A stretch of DNA of 64,000 nt. Source: Brassica napus (lineage: Eukaryota; Streptophyta; Magnoliopsida; Brassicales; Brassicaceae). The notes beneath the pieces are model-generated. The model was not told the origin of the DNA and did not search any database. It saw only the letters and a program-made list of their open reading frames with translations. Positions within the stretch are counted from its first letter, which is position 1. Each line of letters opens with the position of its first letter. The DNA lies in assembly GCF_020379485.1 (NCBI RefSeq), contig NC_063436.1, forward strand, positions 12,603,389 through 12,667,388, in the 5' to 3' direction. Shown here in pieces: positions 22,260-34,511 of the stretch. The position numbers and the translations under genes were made by a program.

Positions 22260-24565
22260 TCATTCAACTTGCTCTCCAATTAGATCTAGACCAACCAGTA
22301 AGAAGGATATTCCCTGAAACAAGAGGAAGTAAAAATGGATTCCTTGAGCCGACAAGAGACTTCGAGTTGCTGCAGTTAATAACAGAAACGCTAGTGACAG
22401 CTCCTTCATATAGATCCTATTGTGCTTCTTCTTCTTCTTATTGTTCTTCTTTTGAGCTTTCTTCTCAGCCTCTGTTTCTGGTGCTGGTGCAGAGGCGCCT
22501 CTCTGATGTTTCATTTTCTTTCCTCCTTCGTTTTCGACTAAAGCAGCCAGATCTCCTTCTGACGACCTCCCTGATTTCTTTGTAACAACCCATTCGTATG
22601 CACTTCCCAGCTGAAACAGACCCGAGACCATGGCGTTGAACTTGGTGACAGACATTGTGTTCTCAAAGAGAAGGTAGGGGACAATAAAGGGAAACGATTT
22701 CGGGGCGGGAAGGATGTTGAGGAAAGACATTGTGGCAGGTATGTAGCAGACAACCCAAGCAGGAAGCTCAGCCTCAGGGACAAACATAGTCATTGGCAAG
22801 ATGATACAGAAGAGTGTGAAGGAGTAGAAGGGCAAGATGAGCTTCCTTAGGAGGAAGAAGAGGAATATCAAATTAAATTTCTTCCCAATGCTTATCTGCA
22901 AAAACAAAAAAAAACAAATATATATCAGACACTAGAGCTACATGTCCTTGTCATAAACGACACCGTTTTAAAGGTTTATTTGTTTACGGCACCTTTGATT
23001 TAATGACAGCGGGTAAACAAAGGCGAAATAGTTGCATAGGTCCTGAATGCCATCGGTGTTGTTGCTTTCTGTAAGCTTCATACGATTCAGGTAACTCGCA
23101 AATGCACTGGGAGAGAGAATATGACATTAGCGCTGGCGTAACCAAATAATAATGTTTGATAGAATTACCTCAACATCGTTAAGGAAAATGAACTTCCAGC
23201 CATGGAGGTGAGCACGAACAGCAATGTCCATATCCTCGACGGTAGTTCTCTCGAGCCAACCACCAGAATCTTCCAAAGCCTTGATCCTCCAGACGCCAGC
23301 TGTCCCATTGAACCCAAAGAAATTCAAGAAGACGCTGTTGACTTGCTGCTCAACCTCAAAGTGAAACGCCAAGTTAATGTTCTGCAACCTCGTCAACAAG
23401 TTCTCTTCCTTGTTCACGAACGACCATCTCGCCTGCACCAGTCCCAGCTCCTCGTTGTCCTTAAAGTGAGGAATCGTCTTCTTGAGGAAATCAGGTAAAG
23501 GCTGAAAATCAGCATCGAAGATGGCCACGAACTCGTAGTCTTTGACGTAGCTACAGTTCATTGCAGACTTGAGGTTTCCAGCTTTGTAGCCTTCTCTGTT
23601 CACACGGTGACGATACACTATTCGCGCACCTCCCTTCTGCCATTTGTGAACCTCTTCTTTGATCAAACTCTGCGTGATGGGATCATCGGAATCATCGAGA
23701 ACTTGAATCAGAATCTTCGTTTTTGGCCAGTCTAAGTTGCACACAGCCGCAATAGACTGCTGATAAACCTGTCCAAATCAAATAAATAAATAAAAAATCA
23801 ATTTAAGATTTATTACAAAATTGTTTTCGTGGTTACCTCTTTTTCGTTACACATGGGAATCTGAACAAGAACCATGGGAAGGAAGCATCCATTCTCTCCG
23901 GTTTCTAAATCGGAGATTACGGTTTTGGGAACCGGTTTGATTTTATTGAACCGGATCCAGAAACAGCCTAGGCAGAGGATGAGCCGGTCCAGGCTTTGGA
24001 TAAGGAAGAGGACGATGCAAGCGTTAGCGAGAAACTGAAGCGGAGGAGCAAGGTAGCCAACACGGAGCAGGACCCAGTGAGTGTAAACCCAATCGAAGAA
24101 ACCATAAGGCAACTGAAGCTTGGGTGTTTCGAAATGCGATCCTTTGAAATACGCAGCCGTTTCGAAAGCTAGAAGCATTAGCGAAAGCAGAAGAAACACT
24201 TTCAAGCACGAATACAAGAACCTCGGTTTCGATTTGGCAATGGCCGGAGAGGACGAAGACGAGATATCAGTGTCTGTACGGCCAGCAGCGATACGACGGC
24301 GCACGGCGGTTCCGAGAGCGATTAATGCTGAGCCGAGGGAGGTGAGACAGCCTGCGGCGCGGTGGGCTTTGAGGAGGAGAACCCAAGTGAGCTGTCTCGC
24401 GTTCTTGTTGCGAGATTTCTCACGGCGGCCTTCCACGAGAAAATCTTGCTCGGACGGTGATTCGAGCTCCACCATTGACCAGTTGTTAGGGTTCTCCATT
24501 TTGACCACCACCGGAGTACCTTTGCGGTTGTTTCCTTTCGCCCACCATTCGAACTTTGGTGCCAT
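22260..24565 (-). CDS. CSLC12: Cellulose synthase-like C, xyloglucan glucan synthase (CSLC12)
   Basis: Four exons: 24565-23837, 23768-23169, 23106-22993 and 22895-22260; the lengths sum to 692 codons, close to the roughly 690-700 residues of CSLC proteins. The GT2 catalytic signature is complete: D in VLDDSDDP, DxD in FDADFQP, the third D in TTVEDMDIA, and Q(Q/R)xRW as QQHRWHSGP. The N-terminus ([20 protein letters not shown]) and the two membrane regions before and several after the catalytic loop are typical. CSLC enzymes make the beta-1,4-glucan backbone of xyloglucan in the Golgi. The sequence and location between UTP4 and the J-domain gene fit Arabidopsis CSLC12 (At4g07960). The C-terminal half contains a Lys-rich insert ([11 protein letters not shown]) before the last membrane segments. 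Confidence 0.94.
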
Positions 24566-26045
24566 TTTAGAGAGAGATATGGGAAAAAAGGGATGTCAAA
24601 AGAGCTACAAATCGGATCTCATTGACAGCAATAAGATCAAAGCAGTGACACGTGTATTACTGTGAAGAGAAGAAAAAAATAACTTATTTCTTTCCTGAAA
24701 GACTCGATTCACAGGTTTCAAAGAAAAATGAGGAAGTTTAAAAGACGAGGAGAGAGAGAGAGACAAGACAAGAAAGTGGTAACAGCTCAACACGTTCTTT
24801 TGCAATATTTTTAAAAGAATATATTGAGAGAAACCACACACAATGGTCAAATTGTTTAATATTCCCCCAGATCAATTAGCTCTTGGAAAAAAAAAGGAAA
24901 CGGATAATACGATAGGTTGTGATTAAAAAGCCTGTTTGGACACAAACAACAAAGATACGGAAAGCAGTAGCTGTCTTTTACCAAATTTCTTGGCCTTCTT
25001 CTTCCAAAAACACCACTCTTAAATCTCTACACATTATCGAATGCGATCTTTGATTATTCCGCGTGTGATACTAACCAGATATAGGAGGATTCACCTCGAG
25101 TTAATGATCACACGCGAAAGGAAGAAGGATTGGTAAAAACTAAAAATGAAAAATATCGTAATAGTATCGAACAATATCCGCAAAGACACCGTGGGGATGA
25201 AGAAAGTAATAATAGAAAGTAAAATGGATTTGAGATTTGGATTTTCTGTTTTTTTTACTGTGATTAAATCTTTAATGAGTGGCGGAGAGAGAAAGAAAAG
25301 ACCAAGTCTCTTGTTACACCGTTCATTTAGTTGTTTGCCTCCGAATATAGTGCTTTTTTGTTTTTCTTTAAACCTTTTCACCCATTCATTCTTTTGGTCA
25401 AATTTATAATTAACGTAATAGATTCGCAAGGGTTTCTTCTCCTTCTTCTTAATTCCTTGTTACTACCTTCTCAATCTAGTCCTTATTAGGCATGGATATA
25501 ATAACCGATAACCGAACCCAACTCCACCGGAAGTTAACAGCTCAGTTTAGATACAGTTATTGCTAAATAACCGATCAAGTTTTGTATTGAACAAGTTTGG
25601 ATATTTGAATCCAATCGGTTTTATCCAAAATTCAAAGTTTTACCCAAAGTTACCCAAATATATATATATATATATCTTAACCTAAATCTACATTTCTCAT
25701 CCTCCATTCATTATAACTGAACTCGTGTAATCTGTTAACTTTCTGAAATTTACGATTTCAAAGTCAGTCCAAATATGTCACTTAAATTAATCAAACTGGA
25801 CACCACAAAAAAGCTTATGTATTTGAGAAACTACATTCTTATGTATTTTACGACAGTTAATAACATAAATTCATTTAATGAACTAAAAATATTATATATA
25901 ATTACGGTTGAAAATAATTAATCCATGAAGTCATTCCTTCTACTTATAGCATTGTAGGGCTTATCGGCGAGGAAAAATAAATAATATGAGAAGTCATATT
26001 CGCTGTCTACGCATAAAAAGTAAACTTGTCTACAAAATTCCTAGT
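24566..26045. other. CSLC12 upstream region and AT-rich spacer
   Basis: The first few hundred bases are the likely CSLC12 promoter and leader. Overlapping frames of 87-112 codons on both strands at 25091-25429 are mirror images of low-complexity sequence and are not called. CCGATAACCGAACCC-type repeats near 25505 belong to a dispersed family also seen at 43.9 and 44.8 kb. Confidence 0.5.
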
Positions 26046-26049
26046 AACT

Positions 26050-26515
26050 GATTGTGCCTCCTCCTTCAAAATGACTATGGAACCCCCCTGAATCTACGAC
26101 ATGGGGCCGTTTCCTCCACTCTTCATCAAATCGTAAAGTTTCTTACCCCATGGGGTATCAAGGAAATAAACGGAGACCAGAAAACCTCCTGCTCCTGCTA
26201 CCAGACAACCCGAAAAGGAAAGATTGTGGTCTTGTAGAAATTACAACACAAGCTTCAGACCCCTTAACACATAGAAGCCAAAGGTTAAAGAACTCGACGA
26301 GGTGCCTTCGATAGAAGGAGATTCAAGAAGAAATCTCAAGTTGGATCTAAGCCACCGACAGGTCTGAAGCAAAGATTGGTAGATTTCCTTCTATCAAAAC
26401 TTGGATCGTCTCTCCTGGTCCCATGTTTATATACCTGACATAGACCAGAATTTAATCATGCATAAGCTGTAAATGGACCCTCAACATCAACAAATAAGGG
26501 AAAAAGAGGTCAAAA
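26050..26515 (+). pseudogene. Decayed Ty3/gypsy pol fragment (protease-RT linker)
   Basis: The forward frame from 26052 reads [20 protein letters not shown] then [12 protein letters not shown], which matches the gypsy linker STYHQ..K(F/Y)PTPWG(I/V)..I.GDQ..(A/S)R.CY. After a stop and frame changes, KPPTGLKQRLVDFLLSKLGS (about 26345-26410) and SWSHVYIPDIDQNLIMHKL (about 26420-26477) continue the expected order toward the RT domain (F.WSHEDMPGID...MHKLNVDP). Several stops and frameshifts show it is dead. No LTR borders were identified. Confidence 0.75.
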
Positions 26516-28319
26516 ACTTATTGGATTTACAGAATTTTATTTGGTCATAAAATATAGTTGAATTTACTACAATTTAGGATAAATTTACATTTGATTAAGT
26601 TTAAGATATTGATTTTCATTCAAACTAAAATTTTGAACTACTTTTTATAAATTATCCACGAAAGTTAGAGTCATTAATTATATATATATATATTTAATAG
26701 ATTCTATTTTTAAAATAAAATTATTTGAAAATAAGAAATTATATATCTAATATTGTAACTACTAGTCTGCTAAGAAAAATATATTTAATAAGAAAAATAT
26801 AATTATTTGAGGGTAAGAAACATTAAAAACATTATTTCAAAATTTAATATTTAGCAAATATGTTAACTGTTAAACTAATTTATTAGTAATAATTATATGA
26901 CTGAATTTGTAAAAAATAATATATATATATAATGTGAATTAAAAAATAAAAATAAAAGGAAAATAGCAATTGATTTTAATAGTTATTATTCATTTAAGGT
27001 TTCTAACTAGTAATCAATTTTAAGTAAAACTAATGTGAACACAATACGTGTGAAACTGATTTATCAAATAATATTATAAAGATTTTTATTTTATAATTTT
27101 TTTTCTTTATATTTTTATAATTTTTTTTTCTTAAACGTATATTTTGTATTTAACTTGTTTATATTAATATTTGAGAAGTGAATTTGCTTACTTATCATCT
27201 TCTCAGTGGCTATCTATATTTTATAGTTTAATTAATATTATTATTTATTTTCTCTCTGTTTTTAGGATAAGTCATCAGTTTAATTTATATTATTATTAAA
27301 AAATTATTTTAATATATATATTTATCATGATATTTAGGACATTTAATTAATAAATAAATATTAACTATTGATATTTAAAATATCTATTGATAATATCATA
27401 ATTACATTTATCTTATATTTAGTTTATGATTTTAGTGATTAATATTATGTATGTTATGAATACTATAAATGGTTTTGATAATTATCATTATATTGTGAAG
27501 GCTGGCTAAGTTTCTTATTATACGCCTTAAAATCATAACAACTTTGATGATTGAGCGTTAAAAAACAATCCCGGTAATATTAAATCTGTGAGTCTCTCAA
27601 ACTTTTGTTGAAGTTAAAGAATCCAACGTTTTTTATTGTATATCGTTACACAAATACATAAAAATTGTGCATCCGCAGTTTTCTTATGGGTTTAGGAAGT
27701 CATGCAGCAAATTAGTTTATCTATCTTTTTCACAGAATTTTTTGTTAGTAGTAATTTGGTTTTGGAATTTCACTAATGTACGATTCAGTTAATTGGATGT
27801 TAGATTCAGTATTTTCTGAAAGTGAGTTTCTTAATAGTATAGATCAGAATTTGGAAGTTTGCCAAGTTGAACACTCCCCTGTTTAATATATATTTTTACA
27901 ATATATATTTAATTTATTTATTAGATTAAGATAATTTATTATAAATTAATATATATATAGGCTAAAAACACAAAAATACATTTTAAATAAAAAATAAATC
28001 ATAATCTGTGTTATTATCCAAAATATGTTTCAATCATAATTTTTTTTTAAAAATAAGAAACAGGAAAATACAAAATTAAATATTAATTAAATAAAAATTG
28101 AATGCTGCATAATAGAAAAGGAAATATTCACTGATTTGAAAATTTTATTTATAAAATTTATTTATTAATAACAAATATATTATATAAATATTTTAAAAAA
28201 TATTTATAACATGTGCAAATTTCCAAAAATTCTTAATAAAAAAAGACATATATTTTGTTTGGTTTAAACTTTTTGAGAGCATAAACAATAACTTACCGAT
28301 GATAGTTAAATGATTATGT

Positions 28320-28348
28320 CCGCATGTGCGGGATAAATACTTAGTTTT
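28320..28348 (+). mobile_element. Degenerate Helitron-like 3' end
   Basis: The hairpin CCGCATGTGCGG (28320-28331, 5-bp stem) is followed by GATAAATACTTAGTTT, resembling the hairpin-plus-CTAGT end of crucifer Helitrons but with an altered terminal CTRR. No 5' end is assigned. Confidence 0.35.
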
Positions 28349-28825
28349 ACATATATTTTAAAAAGTTAGATAAAAAAATTTCTGAACTTTGTTAAGCGTC
28401 AAAAATGTACATAGAGAGTTGACAAAAAAAATATGTATGTGGTTCTATTCTAATAAGTTATTAGTAAATTATAGATTACGGCGATTGTTTTCTTTTTCTT
28501 TTTTTTCGGACAATTCCAACGTTGGAGACAAATTTAACGTGCGTATCACAACTTGGTTGATTTCTACTGCCCACGAAGTGTGCATGTGACTTGCCACTAA
28601 ATCAGGGTCGGTTCTAAACACATACTTAAAAATATATGAATGGAATTTCTCAATTTTTTCTAAAACTTCAGGATTTCTTTTCTACTGTTGTTATAAGGAA
28701 ATTTATTTATATATATATATATATTTAAGGCTCATATTAAATGAACAAAATGATTGAATTTTATTAATTTGAGGAGTTGTATAATTTTTAAATTTATTTT
28801 TAAAAGTTTAAAGTTTATTAGCAAC

Positions 28826-28996
28826 GGTGCGTTGGACTAATGGTTTAGCGGTTGTAGTCAGTTTCATTGTGACTTTTGTTCAATTTCAGTTGAGAGGATG
28901 TGTTTACACCATGTCTCGATATTACTAACAGATATGTTTGTCCTGGGAGATTAGTCGAGCCTAATGCCCGGATCACTTTCCGGTTATTCAAAAAAG
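28826..28996 (+). mobile_element. tRNA-derived SINE-like element
   Basis: An A-box-like TGGACTAATGG (28833-28843) and a B-box-like TTGTTCAATTTC (about 28877-28888) are spaced as in a Pol III promoter. The body then ends CCGGTTATTCAAAAAA near 28981, typical of the tail of crucifer SINEs. No clear target site duplication was found, so the copy is old. Confidence 0.6.
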
Positions 28997-29552
28997 GTAA
29001 ACGGTTTATGATTGGTGAATGCAAAGCGGATACACAGAAACAACATTATATAGAAGTGAATGTCTGATGAAGAAGTTTCCGTTCTACCAAAGTTGTTTTG
29101 CTGTTTTAAAATTGATGAATGCTCTTTTATTGTTGAAAATTATGGGATTCTTTGACATGAGGTAGTTAAATATATTATACATATTCATACAAAAATTGGG
29201 AGAACTGTTTTTGATATAATGTAACTGTTAAAACAAATAGAAAGAAAAAGTTTTTATCAAACTGATTCGAGAATGTCGGTGTGTAACACACCGTGCACTC
29301 AGAAAACAAATTATGTCTAAAAACGTGCAAACATTACAAGTTCTATTGTGCTTCCCATGTTAGCAATATCTTAGTTTATTTATTTATCATTGACTTTAGA
29401 TTTATCAACTATTTTCTTCTGGGACATTAATTTTCTTTTGTTCAACCAAACCTTCTTCTCAAAAAAAACGTAAAGGGAATTTGGAGCATATACCCCCAAA
29501 TGGAACATGATTTAGTTATATTGAAAAGGCAAGCTTCTCAACTGTGAATCTA

Positions 29553-30491
29553 TCTATATTATTAAAATTGAAGTATATTTCAGTATTGTTTGGAAACATG
29601 GATAACAATATAAATGAGAATTGTTTGGAAACATAGATAACAATATATAAAAAAAATATTGTGTCATTTTAATAATTTCATTTATAGAAGTAGAACTAAC
29701 CTTATTTTCAACAAATTTATTACATTTTTTATTTTCTTATTTTCATTCATCTTAACTACTTTATTAATTATATTACTTTAACAATACATCATATCATTAA
29801 TTATGTTACCATAATAATAATACTACAGATTTTTATTTAAAAGTTAATCAACATTCACTTTGTACCTATTATAAAATCGAAATGTAAAATAATCTGGTTT
29901 TGCAAATGGTTAAAAGTTTGGTTTATTCGGTTTTAGCGAGTTTCACCGGTTTTTGACAAGGTTTGCCGCTTTACCTCAAATTCGATTTTTAGTACAATCC
30001 GGAACCGGTTGGTCGGTCTGGTTTTCAAAACACTGCATTTGAGTGTTTTATTACATTTTTACATTCATTTTTCACTCTTACAAAGTACTTTATTAATTGT
30101 ATTTACCATAATAATTTGATGTCATTTATTTTACGTATTAACCATAATAATTTCACGTGTTTAAATGAAATTGCTCAATTAGTGATAAGAATTCAAATCT
30201 TTTAATAAAATTGTTTTAATTGTTTACATAATCAATTAGACATGGGCATCCATGTATGCGTTCAGATACATATCGATTTTTGCGGAAATTGAGTTTTTTT
30301 TTTTTTTAAATTAAACTATGTCCGGTTATTATAAATTTTCGGACATGGTTCGATTTGGATTCTTCCGGATCCGAGTAAGTTTGTATGAAGTTAAAAATAT
30401 CTAAATAACTTATATACTTAAAAAAGTGTCATTAAACAATTTATAAAAATGTAAAAATCAAACCGTCACGCCCGTGTGGATCAAACTCTAG
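29553..30491 (+). mobile_element. Non-autonomous Helitron, about 939 bp, both termini present
   Basis: The 5' end TCTATATTATTAAAATTGAA (29553 on) follows an A at 29552. The 3' end has the hairpin CACGCCCGTG (about 30472-30481), then GATCAAACTCTAG ending at 30491, followed by T at 30492. This is the Helitron rule: insertion between A and T, 5'-TC and CTRR-3', hairpin near the 3' end, no target duplication. The core has no Rep/helicase frame, so it moves only with help. Inside (about 29880-30040) is a GGTTT/ACCGGT-rich segment ending TTTTCAAAACACTG, also seen near 6700. Confidence 0.8.
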
Positions 30492-30970
30492 TAATTTGTT
30501 AATAGTAGATACAAATAGGATTCTAAATTAATAGATTAGATTAATACCATTCTTTAATTTTTAAATTTGAATCAACAGCCAAAACATCATAAAAAGTAAT
30601 TTAGCTCTAGAAATCAGTTTTTATATAATTTTTATTTAGAGTTTTGGAAAACTACCGCAATTTTTTTTTACACCACACCTAAAATCTAAATCTTAGAGCA
30701 ATAAACATAAAGTCAAAGTTTTACGGAGTATCTGTAGAAACTAGAAATTCAGTTTTCTTTATGTTTTCCTTATTTCCACCTTGATTAATCTGGACTTGGT
30801 TTGGTTATATTACAACAAAGAAGCACAACTGCTTCGAACACAAACGACAAGATTATTATATAAATGAACCTATAATGCGAACACACAAGAGTAAACCTGT
30901 TTCATATATCGACATTCGTAGCCTGTATGGGGAAAAAGATTGATCTCTTTAACAAAAAAAAATCTCACAC
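30492..30970. other. 3' flank of the J-domain gene
   Basis: AT-rich spacer between the Helitron and the stop codon of the J-domain gene; nothing else recognised. Confidence 0.4.
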
Positions 30971-32510
30971 CTACTTGTCTTTTCTTTCCTCTTTTATAGC
31001 TTCATATGAAAGTAACACCTCTTTGAATTTTGCTTCAGCTACATCTGCAAGAATCGATGAGACCACACCCTCAATCCCACACAGAAAGATCAAAGTAGGG
31101 TTAAAGATATTAAACTATAATGCTACCTTTGTTATCTTGATTTTGGTCTGGATGAAATTCCATCGCCTTCTCCCTGAACGCTTTCTGAATGTACAACGAA
31201 TTCGAATCAACGCATAAGATTAAGTGAAGATTACTGCATCATCAGAGTTGTTTCAATGCTTACCTTAATCTCAGCTTCTGTGTATGGAGTTGCCCTGGAC
31301 CTATAACATAAGAAACACAAACTAAGTTCAACCGACATGTTCAGAATTGAGTAGTTAGCACACCAAGAACTAAAGATTTAAACAGAGTTGATAACCAAAA
31401 CTAAGAAGAAACAGAAACAGAACCGAATCAAGAACAAAACCAAAAGTGACTCAAAGAGGACTTTCAACTTTCTCAAAGCCCTAAGGCTCCTAAAGAAACT
31501 GATGATCCAAAGATCCTAATCTGTTCTCCCTCACACTTATTTACATTACTGCCAGCGACTATCAGTTTCATCCATAAAGTGTGAAGCTAGAGCCATGTAC
31601 AAATATCGTCATGTATGAGCAATTTGTTTCTATAATAGAAAAAAAAAAGAAAGAAAAAACTACCTGCTGAGCCCTAAAACAGAGTAGTGATGCGATAGTG
31701 GATAGACTCTAGTACTCTGTTTTGGAGGCTCCTGGTGATTGGTCCTTTGGTTTCGAAAGGTAGACTCAGCTTTCCAGTACCAATCATGTCTCTGATACTG
31801 CTGATGGTATTGGTGAGCATTAGGATCATTCTCCTTCCAATTCTCAAAGCCCCCTCTAAATTTGTTCCTCTCCCTGTTGAAAACGCTTTGCATACGCCTA
31901 ATACGTTCCTGCAAGAGAGAGAGATGATATAAATAATCCAAACATTGATGAGTTTCAGTAAGGAAAAGGTCGAATTAGACTAACCACTCTCTCCAGCTCT
32001 TCCTCATACTCCTCCTGCATCCGTTTATTGTACCTTCTCCATGCTTCCTCCTGATAAGCTGTTCTAAAAGAACCGCCTCTGGTCCCTTTTCGCGCTGCTG
32101 ACTGTGCTCTTCCTACCTTTAATACCCAAAATTTAACCAAAAAAGTTGGGAGCTTGAACAGTCAGGAACATGAATTTTAACGGAAAAGGTATGTCTTAAT
32201 CACCTGAGTATAGACCCAATCAAAAGTTCTTCGCAGCTGATGAACCTACCAGACAATACAACCATCAGACATAACAATTCGAAGATAACAGAACTGTAAC
32301 ACCTTCGAGATCACAATTTCGAAGGTAACTAAAACTAATCACCTAACCATAAGCAAATAGACAAGAGAATTGAAGATTACTAACGGCGAAAGTGGTGGCG
32401 GTTGCGCCGATTACAGTAAAGGCGAGGATTCCCCAAAGCTTTAAGTCGGCCTTCTGCGGCGGAGGTTTCCACTTACCATCTTTATCGCGTTCAGAATCTT
32501 CTCCCCCCAT
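30971..32510 (-). CDS. Membrane-anchored J-domain (DnaJ/Hsp40-like) protein
   Basis: Seven exons: 32510-32385, 32245-32204, 32116-31985, 31908-31664, 31300-31264, 31184-31127 and 31044-30971. The lengths sum to 238 codons, and every junction is GT..AG. The protein starts MGGEDSERDKDGKWKPPPQK, followed by one hydrophobic helix (LWGILAFTVIGATATTFAV, about residues 25-43), an Arg/Glu-rich coiled region (RYNKRMQEEYEEELERV, RIRRMQSVFNRERNKF), and a C-terminal J-domain: HHYSVLGLSR, EIKKAFREKAMEFHPDQNQD and AEAKFKEVLLSYEAI. The HPD tripeptide that stimulates Hsp70 ATPase is intact. A C-terminal J-domain behind an N-terminal anchor marks a type III J-protein; the membrane it sits in is not evident. 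The neighbours suggest the counterpart of At4g07990. Confidence 0.88.
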
Positions 32511-33560
32511 TTTTCAATTTATAGAATCTCTCTTGGGGCTCCTAGCAGCATCCTCAGGGAAAATTCGTTTGCTCCTCCTCTTCCCGTTTGGGAATCAATT
32601 CTTCGCTGTTTGCAATCTTTCCAACTCGAAGGATGTTTTGTCCGTCGTACAAACAAGACCAAACTCGATGAACCATTTCCAGATTTTGATAGGCGAGTCT
32701 TAATTGGGCTCTTATTAGGCTTTTACTTCCCCAAAAGTGAACATTGTTTCCTTTTTATAACTCAATTTTTTAATCTATGGCTCTGGGCCTACAAGATTTT
32801 TGACATTTTAATTTAAAGAACTTTTTTTAGTAATATATAATTTTTGTTGTTTTTGATAAACATTAGATTTTTAACCCTCCCTGGTTTTCAAAAACGGACA
32901 AAGACACCATCCCGAGAGCTCCAGTCTATCGCCAAAACAGTGACGCTGAAGGTTTCTGCTTGACCGTACGAACCGATGGAACGAGCCTCTGGTTCACAGA
33001 ACACTCTCTGAGAATGACGCAGTTCGGATCTTGGAGATTAGACCATCTAGAAGCTTTCGGGGGTTTTACGGCCACTGGTGTCTACTCGTCTAAAGAGAGT
33101 TCATGTGCTCAAAAATCGAGTGGCTGATGAAATAGCGAGGAATGTCATGAGGGATGTTCGTCTGTCTTCTTACGTTGTTCATGGGGTCCTAGTTGGCTCC
33201 TTCAGATGTTACAGAATGAAGCTCCTCGCGTCTAAGAATTGTTCGTGTGGCTCCAGCATATGTTTTATCTCCTTCTTCTTAAGGACTCTAGCTGGCGGGA
33301 ATCTCTATGTGATTACATTGTGTTTGGTGCCTGGTGGTACTGTGGAACTGGGAGGGTCCTTCTTCGGCTGCCTCTGGTATTTTAAGTCCTCTGTTTTTCA
33401 AGTTTATTTGTTTTTTCCAGGAACTGGGAGGGTCCTTCTTCCAGCAAACATTCCATTGGCTTCGGCGCTTTTGCAATACACAGCGTAAAAAACACATTCT
33501 ACTTTTGTTCAAAGTAAAAAGGACAAAATTTGAAATTTGACGTTTGAGGTTTGACATCTA
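32511..33560. other. Upstream region with unexplained GC-richer repeat
   Basis: After the J-domain leader lies a GC-richer patch (about 32870-33490) with a 136-codon forward frame (33078-33488) that I do not recognise. It contains an exact 22-base direct repeat, GGAACTGGGAGGGTCCTTCT (first 20 bases), at 33344-33365 and 33420-33441. It could be a decayed transposon or a captured gene piece. Confidence 0.4.
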
Positions 33561-34511
33561 TATATAACTATTAATATACGCGCAATTGCACCGAATAAAC
33601 ATTATATATAAAAATAATTTATATATATTATTATTTATTTGTGTTTATTTACGTATTATATATATAATTAAATTAGAGTAATCACATAAATAAAAACAAT
33701 ATACCTCTTGTTTTCTACAATTCGTTTTGGTAAATAAATCAAAACAATAGTTTTGTTTATTTTATTTGATATATAATTAAATTTCAGTTACAAGGACATA
33801 AATATATATAGTATATTTTAATATAAATATTTATTATTAAAAATTAATACTAATATGATAAACACAAAATTTCTAATGTGCGAATTTTTCAATGCAAATT
33901 TTAAAATTAAAATATTAAGGTTTCGATATTTTTTCAATACAAATTTAGAAATTAACATATTTATGTATTTTAATATATAATATGAATGTCTACTAAATGA
34001 AACTCATATTCGTATGATTTATGATCATTTGTATCTTGTTATTACAAAAACATTAAATCATTGATCACAAAATTTGAGTGTGAGACATTTAACGTTTAAT
34101 TTATAGTCGTTTTAAAATTCAAAATATAACATATAAGAAAAAAATATATTTTTATTATATGGCTAATGTGATTGTTTAGAATCTTATAATAATATCAGAT
34201 TAAACAAAAAAGATCTAAGATACAAAAATTGTTATCAAATATTTATTATTCATAATTTTTAATTGTCATATATACGTGAATCATATTAGGTAATCAATAG
34301 CTTTTATCTAAGAAAAGTGCAAATTTTTTTTTTACATTATTTACCAATTTAATAATTAGTTTAAAAAATATATAATATAAGTTAAGATGGACCAACCTAT
34401 TTTTCTAAGAATTTTGAATTTCATTCTCATTGTGACACGTGGCTACAAAAAAATGTTGTAATGTTTCTCAATTAATATACATGGGATTGGAAGTTTAGAT
34501 ATCTCGGCATA

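Larger units (their letters stand above)
26516..29552. other. Very AT-rich intergenic desert
   Basis: Long AT-rich stretches with only short fortuitous frames. Contains a SINE-like element (28826-28996) and a Helitron-like hairpin with tail near 28320-28348. Confidence 0.5.

Noticed and set aside
25091..25429. Overlapping frames of 87-112 codons on both strands upstream of CSLC12
   Set aside because: Low-complexity, mirror-image composition with no domain, no codon bias and no splice or promoter context; most likely chance.
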